From IMG/VR virus record IMGVR_UViG_3300021085_000090, positions 1-36,782 of that record: 36,782 nucleotides of DNA. One strand, 5' to 3'. Every line of letters begins with the position of its first letter. Position 1 is the stretch's first letter. A program made the translations under genes and the position numbers. The stretch comes from a virus. Shown one piece after another: positions 35,354 to 36,782 of the stretch. The notes below the pieces were generated by a model, which did no database searches, was not told where the DNA came from, and worked only from the letters and a program-made list of their open reading frames with translations.

Positions 35354-36269
35354 TACTTTTAGAGTAGTAGACTATGATGTAATTTATCTAAGCTACGATG
35401 AGCCTAATGCAGAAAAAAACTTTGCCGATTTAGTCAGCAAATGTCCTTGGGCAGAACATGTTAAAGGAGTCAAAGGCAGTGATAGCGCACACAAAGCAGC
35501 GGCAGAAAGATCCACAACAGATCGATTTATTACTGTAGATGCAGATAACATTATAAACGCAGACTTTTTAAATCAGGCAATTGATTTTAATACTGATACT
35601 GATCTTACAAACAAAGTTATTAGTTGGACTGCACTTAACACTATCAATAATCTTACATACGGAAATGGCGGCATTAAGTGCTGGCCCAAACAACATGTAT
35701 TAAATATGCGTACACACGAAAATGCGCCAGATGATAACCCACATGCACAAGTAGATTTTTGCTGGGACACACAATACATCCAGATGAATGGAACTTTTAG
35801 CACTATTATGAATAATGCTACACCTCATCAAGCATGGCGTGCTGGATTTAGAGAAGGTGTTAAAATGGCACTGGATCAAGGCATGCGTGTTAGTGTAGAG
35901 GACTTTCATAAAAATCACTGGAAGAACTTGCACCGTTTGTATATCTGGCTAATGATTGGTGCAGATGTTGAAAACGGCCGTTGGGCTATCTACGGTGCAA
36001 GAGAAGGACTGTACAAAACTATGTGTACAGACTGGGACTTTATAAATGTACGTGACTTTGAATGGCTCAATGAGTATTGGAATAGCAAAGATATAGATGA
36101 AGACCAAATGGAAACAGAAACTGTTGGACTTGGATATTCACTGATAGACGAACTTGAGTTGCCTATTGCTGCTGAACCACTTGATGGAAATCAAAGTAAA
36201 TTTTTTAAAACTGTATACCAAAATCCAGTTAGAGATAACAGCAATAAATTTTTAGATAGAGAGCAATAA
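35346..36269 (+). CDS. Third DxD-type protein, probable glycosyltransferase-like
   Basis: 307 residues. The N-terminus VIYLSYDEPNAEKNF opens a GT-A-like Rossmann unit, and Asp-Ala-Asp (65-67, in DRFITVDADNII) is in the position of a GT2-like DxD. Middle residues hold YGNGGIKCWPKQHV and FCWDTQYIQMNGTFSTIMNN, then GFREGVKMALDQG and HWKNLHRLYIWLMIGADVENG. It has little visible similarity to glycosyltransferases 1 and 2 outside the DxD. From memory, such proteins neighbour radical SAM genes in marine T4-like phages. Start chosen for AGGA (35337-35340). Its stop overlaps the radical SAM start by one base. Enzymatic activity is inferred from the motif and fold pattern only. Confidence 0.6.
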   Translation: MTNTFRVVDYDVIYLSYDEPNAEKNFADLVSKCPWAEHVKGVKGSDSAHKAAAERSTTDRFITVDADNIINADFLNQAIDFNTDTDLTNKVISWTALNTINNLTYGNGGIKCWPKQHVLNMRTHENAPDDNPHAQVDFCWDTQYIQMNGTFSTIMNNATPHQAWRAGFREGVKMALDQGMRVSVEDFHKNHWKNLHRLYIWLMIGADVENGRWAIYGAREGLYKTMCTDWDFINVRDFEWLNEYWNSKDIDEDQMETETVGLGYSLIDELELPIAAEPLDGNQSKFFKTVYQNPVRDNSNKFLDREQ

Positions 36270-36782
36270 TGGAACGCAGCGAAAGCGAAGAAATCAAGCG
36301 TATCGATAAGATTACGCAGGAAATATCTCCTACGTTTTGTTTTGCAAAATGGTATCATGCAAACATCTATTTCCAGACAGGTGAAACACACAGTTGTTAT
36401 CATCCTGCTCCTCACAAGATTGATGCAGCACCTCTATTAGAGAATCCTAGTGCTATACACAACACAGCACAAAAGAAAGCAGAACGTGCCGCTATGATGA
36501 AAGGTGAACAACCTAGTGGATGCAACTATTGCTGGAAGATTGAAGCAATGGGCAAAGACTATGTTAGTGATAGAAAACAACGCAACCAAACTATCTTTTT
36601 CAAAGAACGCTTGAAAGCTGTCAAAGAAGGTGGTGCAGAGTTTGATGTTAATCCAGAATACCTAGAAGTTTCTTTTGGCAACGAGTGCAACTTCCGTTGC
36701 GGATATTGTCATCCAAAAGCCAGCAGTAGATATCATCAAGAGATCAAGCAACACGGTCCTTATACAAACGTAAAGAATCATA
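36269..36782 (+). CDS. Radical SAM protein with N-terminal twitch-like cysteines, 3' end missing
   Basis: 171 residues to the window edge, no stop. The radical SAM cluster motif CxxxCxxC is present as CNFRCGYC (C140, C144, C147), preceded by the usual strand YLEVSFGNE. Upstream, C24 (SPTFCFAKWYH), C43, and the pair C85/C88 (GCNYCW) form the cysteine set expected of a twitch/SPASM-type auxiliary Fe-S domain, here placed before the radical SAM domain. Such enzymes cleave S-adenosylmethionine to a 5'-deoxyadenosyl radical and often modify peptides or sugars. It is the last gene seen in an operon with three DxD-type proteins, so a shared modification pathway is plausible. The substrate cannot be told. 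Confidence 0.88.
   Translation, partial: MERSESEEIKRIDKITQEISPTFCFAKWYHANIYFQTGETHSCYHPAPHKIDAAPLLENPSAIHNTAQKKAERAAMMKGEQPSGCNYCWKIEAMGKDYVSDRKQRNQTIFFKERLKAVKEGGAEFDVNPEYLEVSFGNECNFRCGYCHPKASSRYHQEIKQHGPYTNVKNH

Noticed and set aside
1-36782. tRNA genes, CRISPR arrays, insertion sequences, attachment sites
   Set aside because: Gaps between genes are at most about 75 nt, too small for most such elements, and no cloverleaf, spaced direct repeat or transposase was seen. This was a reading by eye, not a covariance search.
1-36782. Rho-independent terminators
   Set aside because: The short gaps, including 7347-7397, 31594-31641 and 32743-32790, hold promoters and ribosome sites but no GC-rich hairpin with a T-run.
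1-36782. Avoidance of GANTC or GATC as the main word bias
   Set aside because: Both words are seen repeatedly throughout, unlike GTWAC, so the bias is specific.

Overview
The window is a 36.8 kb, AT-rich (by eye about one third G+C), almost gapless piece of a tailed-phage genome. The order gp48-like, gp53, hub, gp5, gp25, gp6, giant baseplate/tail protein, fibre genes is that of a T4-like myovirus. Several proteins resemble those of marine T4-like phages (cyanophages and pelagiphages): a gp5 with no lysozyme, a 4,574-residue protein after gp6, three fibre proteins sharing an N-terminal module, and a radical SAM protein with an N-terminal twitch-type cysteine set. The host cannot be fixed from the sequence; no photosynthesis gene, tRNA, integrase or insertion sequence was seen.

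Layout. (1) 1-484, minus strand: 5' part of a conserved phage protein, possibly related to a late sigma factor, behind a perfect host-type promoter. (2) 558-10862: baseplate block (gp48-like, gp53, gp27-like hub, gp5-like spike, an Ala/Gly-rich unknown, gp25, gp6). (3) 10862-24586: one 13.7 kb gene for a giant modular virion protein. (4) 24614-30675: a small conserved structural protein and three tandem paralogous fibre-type genes, the first ending in a gp12-like collar domain. (5) 30691-32742: a pair of diverged paralogous structural proteins. (6) 32791-36782: an overlapping operon with a small protein, two related GT-A-like glycosyltransferases, an unknown, a third DxD-type protein and a radical SAM protein that runs off the end.

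Control. Two promoter classes can be read. Three sigma70-type promoters with TTGACA and exactly 17-nt spacers (minus 506-534, plus 31594-31622, plus 32743-32771) serve the minus-strand gene, the 366-aa structural paralogue and the glycosyltransferase/radical SAM operon. T4-late-like TAAATA boxes precede the gp48-like gene, gp25, gp6, the 200-aa structural gene and the third fibre gene; several contain the stop codon of the upstream gene. This suggests early, host-polymerase expression of the flanking modules and late expression of the tail block.

The most striking non-gene signal is near absence of GTWAC (GTTAC/GTAAC): four seen by eye in 36.8 kb, against about 60 GTSAC. It holds in all reading frames, which points to DNA-level avoidance such as a restriction or methylation target. 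The best candidate for an undescribed system is the glycosyltransferase/radical SAM operon at the right end.
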